Shown in pieces: positions 21,082 to 33,403 of a stretch of DNA of 64,000 bases. Source of the DNA: Lumbricus rubellus. Its lineage: Eukaryota > Annelida > Clitellata > Crassiclitellata > Lumbricidae. The notes under the pieces are model-generated. The model was not told where the DNA came from. It was given only the letters and a program-made list of their open reading frames with translations, and ran no database searches. Position numbers and translations under genes: made by a program. Within the stretch, counting starts at the first letter, position 1; each line of letters begins with the position of its first letter. Location: positions 57,401,266-57,465,265 of the forward strand of contig OX243811.1 of the NCBI GenBank assembly GCA_945859605.1, read 5' to 3'.

Positions 21082-22062
21082 CAGTGATATTTTCGTGAAC
21101 GAGAACGAAACGAGAACGAAAAAGAATAGGTAATCGTTCACGAGAACGAAAACGAAAACTAGAAAGAATTTGCGAACTAAAACTAAATAAAAACGAAAAA
21201 GATTTGCAGTCGAACGAAATAAAAACGAAAACGATAATGAAATCTTGAACGAAAATATAAAAAAGCGCATCAATAAATGATATTATTTTCGGCGGCGACG
21301 CAATTTGATGGCGCACAGAACTGTAAAAGTCACACTCGGACAACTTCCTGTTTCCGAGGTTCGTTCAGTTTCTGCATCAACTCATTCAACTTCATCAGTG
21401 GCAGGGCCGTCTCACCAAGAATCAACGGCATGTCCAACTTTAAAGAAATTCAAATTTCTGGCTGCAAAGCTAAACCAAAATATGATTGAGCATGATGCCG
21501 TTGTTCGCAATGACGAGAATGTCCACACAGAATTGGAAAGATATCTTTCAGAAGTGAAGAAATGTCAAGAAGAAAACGCTTTCAGATTTTGGTCTGAGCG
21601 AAGGACAATTTATCCAACGTTGGCTTCTGTTGCTGAGGACCTCCTTGCGGCACCTGCCTCGCAAGCTTACGTGGAGCGAATTTTTTCGCTATGTGGACTT
21701 CTAACATCAGGAAGACGTAACAGAATGTCCAAATCATTGGAGATGAGGGCCTTTTTGAAATTGAACCAGGACATTCTGTAAACATTCATAAGTAGAAACT
21801 TCTTTCGGACTGATGAACAATAATGACAGTGTAACTGAGCACAGCTTTATTTTGTGTTTATTTACCGCTCGAAAACTAGAACTATAAAGATTTTGAGAAT
21901 AAAAACGAAACTGAAACGAAAATGAATTGATGAATAAAAACTAAATAAAAACTAAAATGATTTTGAAAAATTAAACTAAAACTAAATAAAAACTAAAATG
22001 ATTTAGTACAGAACTAAATAAAAACTAAAATAGAAATGATTTTCTGAACTAAAATAACACTG
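21082..22062. mobile_element. Inner hAT element, 981 bp, with transposase remnant
   Basis: Ends cagtgatatttt and aaaataacactg (one mismatch) and exact 8-bp duplication ctgttcaa (21074-21081 and 22063-22070). Both arms are long A-rich arrays of aacgaaaac / actaaataaaaac units (21090-21260 and 21890-22055), which frame a single hAT-derived ORF. Confidence 0.9.
21305..21781 (+). pseudogene. hAT transposase C-terminal fragment
   Basis: Encodes the hAT C-terminal dimerisation region: FWSERRTIYPTLASVAEDLL, then APASQAYVERIFSLCGLL, then RNRMSKSLEMRAFLKLN. This matches the family pattern of fW, yP.La..A.diL, SER.FS..g and a closing helix. Only about 158 residues are present; the zinc finger and the RNase-H catalytic core are absent, so it is not expected to be an active transposase. 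It lies between the A-rich arrays of the inner hAT. Confidence 0.88.
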
Positions 22063-22247
22063 CTGTTCAACACTTTGCCTATTCTATTTCTTTTGTATCT
22101 ATGCTTTTATTAGGTTAATGGTGTAATAGGCACGGGCACAAACCGTCGATCCCTCGTCCCATCTCCAATTATGTCAATTACTATAACATTAAGATTGTGC
22201 ATTCCAGGCATTGAGTGGGTTTCCTTAGTGAGTGAGTTACTCATAAG

Positions 22248-23664
22248 TTAAATACTAAAGAGCGAGTCTAGAGACGAGGTATCAAGTGAAGGGGAGAATA
22301 GATGAGAAGAGGTTAGTTTATGTTTGAGGTTGCTTTGTTTAGAATAAGCATTTAGGACCGGTAAGTGTAAGAATCGTGTGCTACTGGAGATGATGCCCTT
22401 CCATATTACTTGGTCAGGTGTGTAGGAATGGTACATAAGGGTATAACCAGTGGGAAACCTCTTTGTTATTGCTAATGCATTCAAACCCCGGGGAATATTT
22501 ACCTATATGGTTCTCTTGGGAATGCCAGATATCATGTTTCAACTTACGTAGGGATCTTCGGTTGTATCCCCGCTTAGGCTATACTTAGGGATCGAAATAG
22601 GGTATTGCATGCCATGTCAAAATCACTTTGGAAGGAACAGATACACTTGAATCTAATTATTTGGGATTTAAGGACGCCATTGAATGTGTGTCTAGGGTGG
22701 AAGGATGAGGTGTGAACAAGCTGTTGGGTATCGGTAGCCTTGAAGAAGATCTTGGTTTGTAAGGTACCGGTAGTGGTATTGTCCGTTTTATAATTCCATC
22801 ATGTCCAGAAAGTTAGTTTCAGAGGAATTGTAATTAAGTGAAATTTTTATATCGGGTATTATGGAGTTTTAAAAGGATTCATACTCGAGAATATCCAAAG
22901 GAGGTCCAGGCCAAATCAGGAAAATGTCATCAAGAAATCTGAAAAAGAGCTTAGGATGTATCTTAAAATTATTCGTGGCTCCATCATCCAGTTCTTCCAA
23001 ATATAAATCGGCACACCCCCGTGAGAACGGCTTTCCCATGGCTATGCCAAGGATCTGGAGGAAAACAATTTTCCCAAAGTAAAAATCGTTATTCCTTAGG
23101 GTTAATTCAAGGAGGGTAAGGATTTCCCTGACTGGTCGGTTAGGGTATTTAAGAAATGCATCCTCGACCACTTTAAGTGTCCGGTCAATATTCATGTTGG
23201 TGAAGAGAGAAACAACATCCCCAGTAACCATGCGGATATCATCTTCAATTATGGTGATAGCCTATTACGAATTTTTATATATGAAGTCATGAGTTTCTGA
23301 TGTAGGAAGGGTATTTACGGGCTAAGGGGACTATAAAATAATTAATATACTCACTAACCCTGCGGGTCCCCACATCAGAAATAATTGGTCTACCCTCCGG
23401 CATGTCGATCTGTGGCCATTTCTCACGGGCTTTGTGTATCTTAGGGAGAAGGTTGAAGGACCTATCCTTATTAGTACTATTCGCTGACAAATAGTCCATA
23501 TGTTTAAGGGTAATGTAGGCCTTATCATACAGTTTTCTCACAATGTCATTGATAGGGCAAAATCGAGAGATGGCTTTATCAGTTTCCGGATAGAATCCAG
23601 ATTGATAATGCCAACCTTTAACACAAAATCCGATTATCATGTCATGTGGTCTAAACATTGACAT
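22248..23664 (-). pseudogene. Penelope-like element reverse transcriptase (decayed)
   Basis: Reading leftwards on the minus strand: FNLLPKIHKAREKWP, EGRPIISDVGTRRVSEYIN, GDVVSLFTNMNIDRTL, IAMGKPFSRGCADLYLEELD and FRFLDDIFLIWPG. These are the ordered RT motifs of Penelope-like retroelements (LPKIHK, RPI.S, SL.TN, G.AMG...A, F.DDIF.IW). A degenerate C-terminal part with NLKHKLTSSHL follows (22248-22484). A frame break near 23230-23290 and stops show it is dead. No clear GIY-YIG endonuclease was identified. Confidence 0.85.
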
Positions 23665-24224
23665 TGTTTAGAAAATTTACAGTTGAGCACTTGAAGTATA
23701 TAGGCTTTACATAAGAATGTATGTTTTGTCAATGCGTTACATGCAATAATAGATACTCTCAGTTAGTTAGAAATTGTCAGCAGTGGTTTTTTGTGTCAAA
23801 AATCGCGACATGGTTTTATCGTATCATGGCATTTTACCGATCGATAGTTCCAACATTTAAGAAAATCAATTGACGTGTGTTGTGGCCTGAGCAACAGTGA
23901 GCATTGTTGCAAATATACATTACATATGCCCATTAGCTATGCATAAAGATGTATTCAATGATTTGTATACGTTATATATAATACAAGACGTTGTCACGTG
24001 AGATAATTCACGATCATCCATACTATATCCAATACCCGCATACAGGCCCCATAGGCATATGGCAAAACTTCAAAATCTTCGGGAAGCCCCAAGATGTTCC
24101 ACAATAATTACCAAATAATTACTGTGTGCTTCTTATACCAATTGGCAACTTTCCCTCACTCTTAATAGTACTTGCCGAAGGAAAAAAATTTTCCCATGGG
24201 GAATCGATCCACCCTATTGTATAT

Positions 24225-24425
24225 TCGTGGCCCCCCGAAGACCTGGAAGAGACCGGTTGGACGACCTAGACATACATGGACCCGGACGGTCGACGCAGAC
24301 TTGAGACCGCTGGGCCTTGGACTAAACGCGGCCTGGAGATGTGCGCAGGACCGTAGTGGTTGGCGGAGAATTGTGGAGACGGCTACGCTCCGGAGTGGGG
24401 CTCGCCATTGATGATGATATTGTAT
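24225..24425 (+). pseudogene. LINE C-terminal fragment
   Basis: Encodes KRPVGRPRHTWTRTVDADL and AQDRSGWRRIVETA, the GRPxxxW ... A.DR..WR signature at the end of many non-LTR ORF2 proteins, followed by tgatgatgatat. Lies in the outer hAT, just right of the second-layer element. Confidence 0.75.
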
Positions 24426-25467
24426 AAGCTTGTCTGTATCGTTGCTGCTATCTGAGCCTATTTAATTTATGCCGTCTTAGATAAACTAACGGCCATAAAC
24501 GAACTACCGGTAATCAATTTTCTGAATGCCTTAATTAATTATCCTTGGATGTTGAATTGTTGATGCTAAATAAAACGCATCGTCGTTGCAAAAGACTGAA
24601 AGACACTTGCAGAGATTATGAGAATTGTAATTCTTAGCAGTCTAAACTACAATTATTCATAGTCTAGGCTACACGTATAGCACTGTGTAACCTGCTGTAT
24701 GCAGCTTGATTTAGGCTATTGCGATGGAGGTTCGTGGGTTCAGATTGCAACCCACATTGCGGTTGCTAGAAATTTGATATATAGGGCTAACTGCAAAACC
24801 CTGTCACGCATGAAAACCTTAATGTGTTTGGAAGACTAATCTGATGAGAGATATATTATCTTTCCAGTTCTAAGGCGATGATGGGAAGGGGGATCAGATG
24901 CCGGGTGCAGTGACCTAAATTATTCTGAAGTCTCTGGCATAGACCGTGGACCCCGGTCCGCGCATATACCCTGGCCTAGCGGATAACCTGTTATGCTGAA
25001 CGCTAGTTCAGCTTGGTTGTCTGTTTGAGTTTGGTCATGTGACTGTCTGTCTCCTGTTAGATACCTTCGTCTATAGATTCGCTTTTCTGTCAATCTTAAA
25101 ACCCCCTGCCTCACGCTGCCTCAGATACATGTAGGGATTGTAAGCCATGTGTGGTGTCTGTGTAGAACTCAATGGGTAGCAGGATGTGTCAGTGTTTGAC
25201 CCAAAGCAGGAAAACATCAATCCCTACATGTATGCATCTGAGGGCAAAGCGTATAATATTCATATATAGGCTATCTTGAAACATCCGTCATAATTATACA
25301 GGCTTTAGTTCAGACTGCAAGTCGGAAAATAATATATAAATGGAAAAGTATATTTTATCTATATACGTGAGATTTTTTAAGTTAAAACGCTTGGGGGCCC
25401 TTTGAACCTCGGGGCCCGTGGAATTTGTCCACCTTGGTTACATGGTTGTTACGCCACTGGCACCAAG

Positions 25468-28400
25468 CTACCCTTAGCAACCTTGGAACTATCGCCACCG
25501 ACGGGGAAGAACAGACAGAGTAACTTAAACCATGGCCACTCCAATGGGCTTAACCCCAGGCCACGCAGAAACGACATCTTTACCTTGTCGATATAGGAAA
25601 ATACGGGAAATAATTTGATTTCGACTACTTAAACTAAGATGCCGATGAACAGGCGGGGTTAGCCGTGAATCGAGCTAGGACACAATTCCCGATAACTACC
25701 CCAACTCAGCCACCGATAGATTTTACGGGGAAATGGCCAACACTGTCGATACACCAGCAGGCAGGATCGAGCTAAATGACCGGGCGTGAATGCGATCGAC
25801 AATTACGGGTGAATATCCGACCAACCTCGGTGAAAAAATAGAACGATCGCCCTCAGCGCCCGCTGACTGTAAGACTGAAAACGGCGTGCTCTTATCACGA
25901 TAGCCAACTCCACTAGCCAGGGGAAACTAGCGGTAGACCAACCGAAGCGACCCAGGCCAAGAGCCGGTAACGCTACGTGACAAACGGGGAAAAGACGGGG
26001 GAAACACTGGCTCAACGATGAAATACCAGATAAACTTCACGCTAAACCAGGCTGGACACGACTAAGCTGCACGCTAGACAAGGCAATCAGACGGGGAACC
26101 CGCGGCTGCAAGACCGAAGCTGGAAGCGGCAACGAAGGCTGAAAGGCGGGCCGGGCCGATGCTGATCCTCGACGACCGTTGCTGGTCTGCAACGGCAATC
26201 TACGGGGAAGGCGAAATGAACTCTTGCGGACTTGTAACTAATTTTTTACGGCTTAGCCTACACCCTCTCTCTCTAGGTAGACCTTGGGGAAAGCCCTACA
26301 CTGGGAACACGCAAGTGAAATCAGATTGTTGCTAGGCTAAGTGTCTTATAGGCAAAGTTATGCGATCGGACGGGGAAGCCTGGGGGAACCTACGGGGGGC
26401 ACCCACGGGGTTCGCCGGTCGGTCGACCGAGCTATCAGAGGAGCTAAACTAAGTAACCTACAATCAAACTAAGGCAACTATACACTAAATACACCAAGGA
26501 GAATCTAATGGGACAGCTACGGGCTAGGCCAGTCGATGCACCAATGACTCCTGCGACAGGCGGGAAACAGGCCGCGGAGGCCGATGAAACTCTCCGTCAG
26601 CTCCTACCGATGAAACTACGGCTCGCAGCGGCCAACTCTCGATAGATCCAAGGGAAACCAAGGCCAGACGAACACACTGATACAAGTTTTATGACGATCG
26701 GACCAACGATGACAAAGTTACCCGTCAAGGCGTTGGAAAATACGGGGAAAAGACCGGCGGTCATCCTATGGAGCGTTCTATGGCAGAAACTACGACCGAC
26801 AGCCGGTCAATCAAGGCAGCCATACCCGAAAACAGGACCCGGAGAAGACGATGAAACACTCAGATCGACACCAGGCAGCTCTACGTCAAACTTGCCCAAG
26901 GAGATGCGGTGATTTACCGGTAAAACTTAAATTTGCTTGTATCTCCTAAACTACGCTAACTACGGACGATTTCTCTAATGTCAGGGGAAACCAACCTACA
27001 GCGCACACGCCAGTGACAATTTTTCTCTGTAAAATGAAATTTGACAAAGTTGGTTTTCTACCTAAGGCGTACAGGCCAGGCGAGAATGAACGTGTATGGA
27101 CTCCTGACGGCGCGTCCGCCTTCTAACCTCAACAGTTAAGCGCAAATTTACATGGAACCGCCTAGGGCGAATAGATTAGGTAAGTTTTTTCTACTCTTCT
27201 TCAACACTGACAAGATACTCCGTAGGGACTTGAGAGTATGCGGGCGTACGCTGACAAATGCTAAGGGAGCACTTTCCTAAGCTACCTCAACTTCCACCGG
27301 CTAACTTCAGGCCAACCTACGTTAGATTTACTTCAAGGGACGTGAACGTGACTAGGGAAAATATATGTATCCCGCCCGACCGAGTTAACTCTCTTCCTCG
27401 AAAGGACGGTAGAACATGGGCAAAGATGTATTGGGCAAGAGATGAATCAAAGACCAGGCGAAGTGCTGTCGACAAGCTAGCAGAAGACGACGACGGATGG
27501 ACGACCAAGCCCAAACACTGGCTGTAGGACCGGACGGCGACGGTCTCCTACCTCAACGGCTTAAGTGGCGATGACGGCCAATGATCAAATCAGTAGCAGG
27601 CGAGATGGGCGAAATAGCAGCCGACAAGGCGAAGGCGAACAGAGTCAGTAATGTTCTGCGGAAAAACGTTCAATGACATAGTCAACCAGTCTTCAGAGCA
27701 AGCACGAATCGATGAAAAGGATTTCAGATATCGCATGCAGCCCAAGTTTACTGTAACTTACGAGGGCAAACAGCGCTGGAGGCGACTCAATGCCTTCAGC
27801 GGGGAACAACTCACGACCGACACCGATCAACCAAAAGAAATCATAATCTTGAGACTTCTACAGCGCCCACAAAAGCGAAGTCGCGGGAACCAGCTTATTC
27901 ACAGGCGCTTAATCAAAACAAACTCGATAGGCAGCGGGTCAAGTCCGGAGAGTCAGGCAGGCAGACAGATTGATGGCTAAGGTGTTTGCACACTATAGTT
28001 TGGCATGAAAACCTAAATCCGTTAAATTCCGTACAGAAAACCGAAACCGGTTTCACTAGCTACCTACGAAGGGAAATGGCTGGCGGCTGCCTAAAGCAAG
28101 TCATAGCTACTCCCTCGTGTTACCGGGACATTATCTATTGCACGGACCTATCTTGTGGCGTGTCCGCCACAAAAATAACCCTGAGGCAGCGAAGGGCGAA
28201 TGAAGTTTTGCAACTTAAGTTTCTTAGCCTCAACACTTTCAGCAAGCAGGTGGCCAATCCTTTCTTGCAAAGGGACATCTCATCTTCCCACCAACAGTGT
28301 ACTGTAGGCAGTGTACTTATTGTAGCTGATACAAACTACGGGCACATGTTGACCAGAAATCTTGAACCAAATTGTTTCCCTGGCCTGGATTTGAACCCGC

Positions 28401-28500
28401 AGCCTCTTAACTATATGCACTACCTCCACCATATAGAGCATACAGGAATGGGAAATATGTTAAATATTGTAGGCAGGAAACTTTTTACATTACTATGTTG
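25468..28500. other. GC-richer block of unknown nature
   Basis: Composition differs from the surrounding AT-rich intron and the motif acggggaa recurs about every 100-300 bp (near 25501, 25727, 25985, 26092, 26201, 26370 and 26747). Its left edge continues the LINE-type minus ORF at 19800-20362 once the hAT is set aside, so it may be the upstream part of that element. Frames are short and carry no domain I recognise. Confidence 0.45.
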
Positions 28501-28544
28501 TTCCTAGTATAGAAGATTAAATTACATTGCATGAGCTGGTTTAT

Positions 28545-28890
28545 TCATTCATTCTGTACGGAAATTTGTAAGCGACTCTTCAAGGGGGCTACTTAAAGAT
28601 GCTCCTAACCCCAGCATGGACAAATAAAACTGAGAGAGGAATGCCGTAGAAGGAATTCTAGAACGGGAGCACGATTTCAAGGGGAGGTCATTCCAGGTTG
28701 AGGAGCCTACAAAAGGAGACATGGTTCTGCCCTAGTGGAGGTGCGAGCAAAAGGCACAGACAACAGTCCTTATTCAGATAAAGTATAAACAAAGGGAGCA
28801 CAACAGATGGCGAGTCCTAAGTTTAAGGAAACACAGCTCACAAAGGTAGGCAAGATCAAGGCCTAGCAGGTAGTGTCACACTTGTTTGAG
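28545..28890 (-). mobile_element. LINE/SINE tail-like fragment
   Basis: The minus strand carries taagtagcccccttgaagag and the attcattcattc-type end, matching the gcgcc/gaagaggcgctata tail family. The rest is unrecognised. Confidence 0.4.
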
Positions 28891-28962
28891 GGAAGCCAGT
28901 GGAAAACGTAGGGCATAATGCACATAATTATAGCTGCAGATGTGGCTCAATTTCGGTATATG

Positions 28963-28965
<3 letters not shown>

Positions 28966-29026
<61 letters not shown>

Positions 29027-29130
29027 CAGAGACAGAGACAGAGACAGAGATACAGACACAGAGACACAGAGACAGAGACAGAGAGAGACAGACAGAGAGA
29101 CAGAGACAGAGACAGAGACAGAGAGAGAGA
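28966..29130. repeat. (GA)n / (GAGACA)n purine microsatellite
   Basis: Strictly purine-rich run of ga, then gagaca units, in intron 2. It produces the Arg/Glu and Ser/Leu repeat frames on either strand. Confidence 0.97.
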
Positions 29131-29728
29131 AGCATTCAAGTTTGCTGCTGCTGGTGACGAAAGAATGGACAAGGGTGCAGTAGATGTAGGAGTGAGCAAG
29201 CGAGCAACAGTGCATAGTTGGGTATACTTGGCGCAGATTATAAAAACGAGTAAAGTATCCGCAAACAGATGCGTGTAGGCACAAGCATATCAAATTTTAA
29301 CGTGAAGCCATGCAAGACCCTTGTGTTAGAGACACAAATTCACCATTAGCATGGTGTTGTTCCTCCAGGAAGTAATTTTTTATGTCACTGGGTTTGTATC
29401 TGGGAGATTGTCATACTGACCTTATTACAGGTACACACAAGAGCTGCAAAGCTTGATGAAATACTTCAGTTATCTTGTTGAGGTATAAAAGTTAAAATCA
29501 GTCAGTTGACTACCATGAGTCAGATGGCAGGGTCTTAAGAGTTAAATTTGCTGAAGTAACGACTTTAACTCAAGGTACCAATAATTTGAAAATATTTAAA
29601 GTATTCCAATTTTGCCGATTTAATTCTTATTAATTAGAAAATCTAATAAGTTCAAAGCATAAATGATTTAATTTAATTAGACATGAGATAACTCCTGTAT
29701 CAAAGACGTTACGTTGTTTGTTTGGCAG

Positions 29729-29836
29729 TTTATGTGTTCTTGATGAGTGATGCTGAAGTGCTTGCCTGTCTTATGGCACTCCAGGATGTCGATGTGTTGT
29801 CGTCCAAAGCATTTATAACTTATGGATATTCTGCAG
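29729..29836 (+). CDS. Receptor GC exon 3 (residues 252-288)
   Basis: Acceptor gtttggcag|tt, donor tctgcag|gtgaga. Encodes YVFLMSDAEVLACLMALQ, the segment of the ligand-binding fold that follows the second periplasmic-binding-type strand. Phases 1 and 1. Confidence 0.93.
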
Positions 29837-30259
29837 GTGAGAGATTTGCCTTGATCCTAATGAAGACACTAGCAGGTACAAGTTTGGGAATTTTATGGCA
29901 TAATTTCTTGTTACACTGCATCAGAGATCTGCCTCGCTATGTTCAGTTCAGTTGTAATTACCTGTATATAGAATAGAGGGCTTGTCAAGTTTTATTTTGG
30001 TCGGATTAAGGGACATTCTACTTTTTGGTTGTGGCTGGGCTGGGAGCACCTGTGAGTAGGTTTCTTGAAGAGGTGGCGAGGCGCTATATAAATTCTCGAA
30101 ATGAATTAATGAATTCTATTAGCTCTGAATGAGGGACTCCATAATGAATGATTCTAAGTTTAGAAAGTTACCCATTGCAAATTTCCTGCTGCTGTCTCTG
30201 ACCCCCCTCTCTGTCTCTCTGTGTCTGTCTGTCTGTCTGTCTCTCTCAGTTCCTTCCAT

Positions 30260-30773
30260 TCTTTCCAGAACATTGGGCGACAAGATTTCTCCATTCCATG
30301 CGGTTGCTTGCGGTCTCCTCTGCTTCCTTCCAATCGATTCCCATTGCTGTTAGATCCTCTTTAAATGTGCTTCTCCAGGTCTGTTTCTCCTTCGTCCATC
30401 AGGTATCCATGTTAACGCCCTCTTTGACGGTCTTTGCGCTGTCATGCGGAGTATATGTCCAGCCATTTTCCTTCTTGTCTCGATTGTTATCTCCAGGTCC
30501 TCCGACCCTGCCATCTTTAGGACCTCCTCGTTGCTGATGTGGTCCTTCCATGATATACCCAAGATGGTTCGAAAACATCTTCTATGGAAGACATTCAGTC
30601 TCTGCGCAATCTTCTTGGTGCGTTTCCATGTTTCACATGCGTAGATTGCTGTGGGGGTCACAATTGAGCTGTACAAACGTAACTTTTTGTCTCCGCCAAT
30701 CAGGCTTGACTTTCATACTGGATTCATTTTCTGGAAAACCGATGCAGCCTTTCCAATTCTGGTTCTCGTCTCC
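30260..30773 (-). pseudogene. LINE ORF2 C-terminal part (3' half of split LINE)
   Basis: Minus frame: YSSIVTPTAIYACETW, FHRRCFRTILGISWKDHIS, TRRKMAGHILRM. These are the standard post-RT blocks (LY.SiV.PTa.Y..EtW; FH.rCLR.iLgI.W.D..s). The continuation towards the RT lies across the inserted hAT at 33404-33945. Confidence 0.85.
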
Positions 30774-30781
30774 ATCTCTAC

Positions 30782-33403
30782 CAGTGGCGTCTAACCCCCC
30801 CACTTGGCGTGGGAGAACAAACCCCCCCACTTTGGCCGACTTGTATTTCTAATACACGGTTCTTCAGAAGGCACACAAAACTGTACATTAATAGGGAATA
30901 TATGTATATAATTATATATGTAATATATATATATATAATGAGCAGATCATGATAAAAGTGATTATAAGCAAAGAAAATCAAATATCTTAATTATAAAATA
31001 AAAAATCTATTAATTCGCAAGTTTACATCATTTACAATTTATTGGCTTGGTGGCATAATTTAATTTTTTTCCAACAGACAGACTAAAGGTCCTATTCTAC
31101 AGATGAGTCTAGTGACCATTAGGCTACACACAGTTTTATTCTGATTTCAGTCTTGAGTAGTAATGCAGATTTGTAACTACCAAGTTGTGGCCTATAAATA
31201 TCTTAACGTTTGGCATAGGTGCCAAGATAAATTTTTGCAGGAAAAAGACAGATCCTTCTGCTAAAAAATTATAGGTGCCTACATCATTAACCATAGATCA
31301 CCATTAGCATACTTAATTTTGGGGGGAAGTGGGTTGTAAAACCTACAGCATAGCAACAAAATTGCAATCATCCCAAATGTTTACATTTTCAGCTTGTAGG
31401 CCTACTCACACAACTGTTTTAAGTGACGGTGCTGCCATAGCAGGTCATGGGCAGGTCATAATGACCTGCCCATTCAGCTCTTGACCTGGGCAAAACTTCT
31501 TGGAATTTTAATGTAGGCTATTCCTTGCATATTATATTTCATAACAGAACAGGGTCAGGGCTTAAAGAAATTTTAATTTGAACAAAAGTCACGTCAATGC
31601 GCTGTGCTCGGGCTTCGGCCTACCTGCAACTAAATAATCAAACAAATTTAGATTAGCAGAGAATTGTGCAGTTCTAATTAATTATTGTTATGACTCACCC
31701 GCGGAGAAATTTCATGTTTCTGGTACCTCCGAATAGGCTATTGTGCCTAATAGTAAAAACCTAATGTCCGAAGTCTCCCCACGGATTGTCTGCAGGCTAT
31801 TATATCCCTCTGGCTGGCTGTCAAGAATTTTCCGTTGATGTGCATGCTTAATTATTGCATCTCTCGGCGAGAAACAATGAAAGTCCCTAGTCTATGGCAT
31901 AATAAGGAATATCCGAATATCACCTTCAGAAACCAGTTGCCCCTTAAACTCCAGAGTGCATCATTCTCTAAAACTGGAAGGCTCGTGTTTACATCTTACA
32001 TGTACATTAATTTGAGCTGATCTCCTACAGAGCTTGCCGGGTATCTAATTCGAATCATCTGTAGTAACGTCATTAGCTTCACAAAGGGAACCACTGACCG
32101 AAGACTGGGGTATACAAGCAAGTCAAGCACAGCAAGACGCCTATGCTGTCTAATGACCCTTGGCCATCCTGGTCATTTGTGGACTTTATCACCTGCCACC
32201 CAAGATCATTCCAATCTTGCCTGCCACCGCTCGGCTGGACTTCGTCAGTAGGCCTAGGTGTGACCTGAAGCGATAAGAGGTCCACCTCAATCTATGTGTT
32301 CCACCAGGGTCGTAAATGCAGGGGTGGGAAAGGAGAGAATTTCCCACAGTTTCTCTCAGCTGTGTCACAAAGCATAGGGTCGGCAAGCTACATTGCTCGA
32401 ATCCAATCGTGAATACTTGAAAACTTGCCCTCTGTGATCAAAGGCTACACGAGGTGTAAATGATTGTGTCCATTGAATCTCGTCTTCATTAATACAAAGT
32501 GGGAGGAATTTATGATGTGACATATAAATATATATAATTATATATATACATATTTATAGCATACAATACATACATGTAAACTCAAAATGGGCAAGCTCCT
32601 AAATACCTTTGTGGCTTGATGCACAAACCCCTCTCCGCAGCCCCTTCCCACCCTAATCGGTCTGCTGATCGACTTTGATCTCCCAAGCCTACTATAATTA
32701 TGGCCAAACACCGAGCCTTTGACATTGTGTATACCCTTCTATGTGGAATGACCTCTCTTTCTATCCGTATTAGGATCTCATTGTGGGTAACTCCTTCAGC
32801 ACTTCTCTGTTTGAAGTCTTTCTTATTTCCTGGGGGCTGATAGGGCCTCTGAATAGCTAGTACGGTAAGAGGCGCTTTACAACTTCTCAAACACAATACA
32901 ACACATAACCTTCATTATTCATGCCTACATAACAAGTAGGCCTATAAGTATATGGGCAAATCATATTGGGAGTGTGGGCTCTCTGATGTGAGGAGAAATA
33001 CTCATATCAGTTCATCTCAAGACCACATTATAGGCCTACAGCATGGTTGTTTACCTGTGTTCCTGACATAAAAGGCTATGTCCAGTAATGCAAGCCAGCA
33101 ATTAACACTAACCTATGGTGTCACTGAATTCAATGGTGGGCTCCTTGAGGGAGGCATACTAGGCCCAATTCCAAACTAGGAAATTTCCTTCCCCACATCT
33201 GGAAACAGATTTACGACCCTCTGTTCCACCACTGATGTCCCATTGAGTTGGCAATTACTTCAAACGAATCTTGGATTCTTGGTCCGAAATAAAACATTAG
33301 AAATCGACAACCCCCCCAGTTTACGTCCAAAACCGTCAAACCCCCCATTTCTGGAAACCGTGGGAGAACGTTCTCCCAACCCCCCCATTGGTAGACGCCA
33401 CTG
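30782..33403. mobile_element. hAT element inserted in LINE, 2622 bp
   Basis: Ends cagtggcgtctaaccccccc (30782) and tagacgccactg (to 33403), with the shared CAGTGGCGTCTA terminus and mirrored C-runs. Exact 8-bp duplication atctctac at 30774-30781 and 33404-33411. The LINE frame is interrupted exactly here. No transposase seen inside; a LINE tail-like segment sits at 32580-32890 and AT-rich microsatellites near 30900 and 32520. Confidence 0.92.
32580..32890 (+). mobile_element. LINE tail-like fragment inside hAT
   Basis: Plus strand runs gtatacccttctatgtggaa, then a diverged coding-like stretch, and ends agaggcgctttacaacttc, the same tail as the LINE ends at 8280 and 30090. Orientation is inferred from the tail. 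Confidence 0.5.

Larger units (their letters stand above)
20814..24217. mobile_element. Second-layer TIR element, 3404 bp
   Basis: Left end atagggtggatcga (20814) is the inverse of right end tcgatccaccctat (to 24217). Similarity extends inward (aaatttttttccc, ttaagagt..aggaaaagttgcc). Flanks tgtata at 20808-20813 and 24218-24223 are a possible 6-bp duplication. Superfamily not assigned. It lies inside the outer hAT and contains the inner hAT and a Penelope-like element. Confidence 0.7.
20363..25459. mobile_element. Outer hAT element of nest, 5097 bp
   Basis: Perfect 15-bp inverted ends cagtggcgtaacaac (20363) and gttgttacgccactg (to 25459), with exact 8-bp duplication gcaccaag at 20355-20362 and 25460-25467. 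The subterminal regions are also mirrored GC-rich stretches (gggggcccggggac; ctcggggcccgtgg). Most of its length is other elements inserted into it. Confidence 0.93.
18285..29728 (+). other. Intron 2 of receptor GC (11.4 kb, transposon-rich)
   Basis: Carries a TGTA microsatellite (18300-18425), polypyrimidine repeat copy 2 (18728-19486), a LINE tail (19800-20362), the nested hAT/PLE complex (20363-25459), a GC-richer block of unknown nature (25468-28500), another LINE-tail-like segment (28545-28890) and a GA/GACA microsatellite (28966-29130). No receptor exon found within. Confidence 0.75.

Noticed and set aside
28876..29293. Ser/Leu and Arg/Glu repeat frames on both strands
   Set aside because: Products of the GA/GACA microsatellite.
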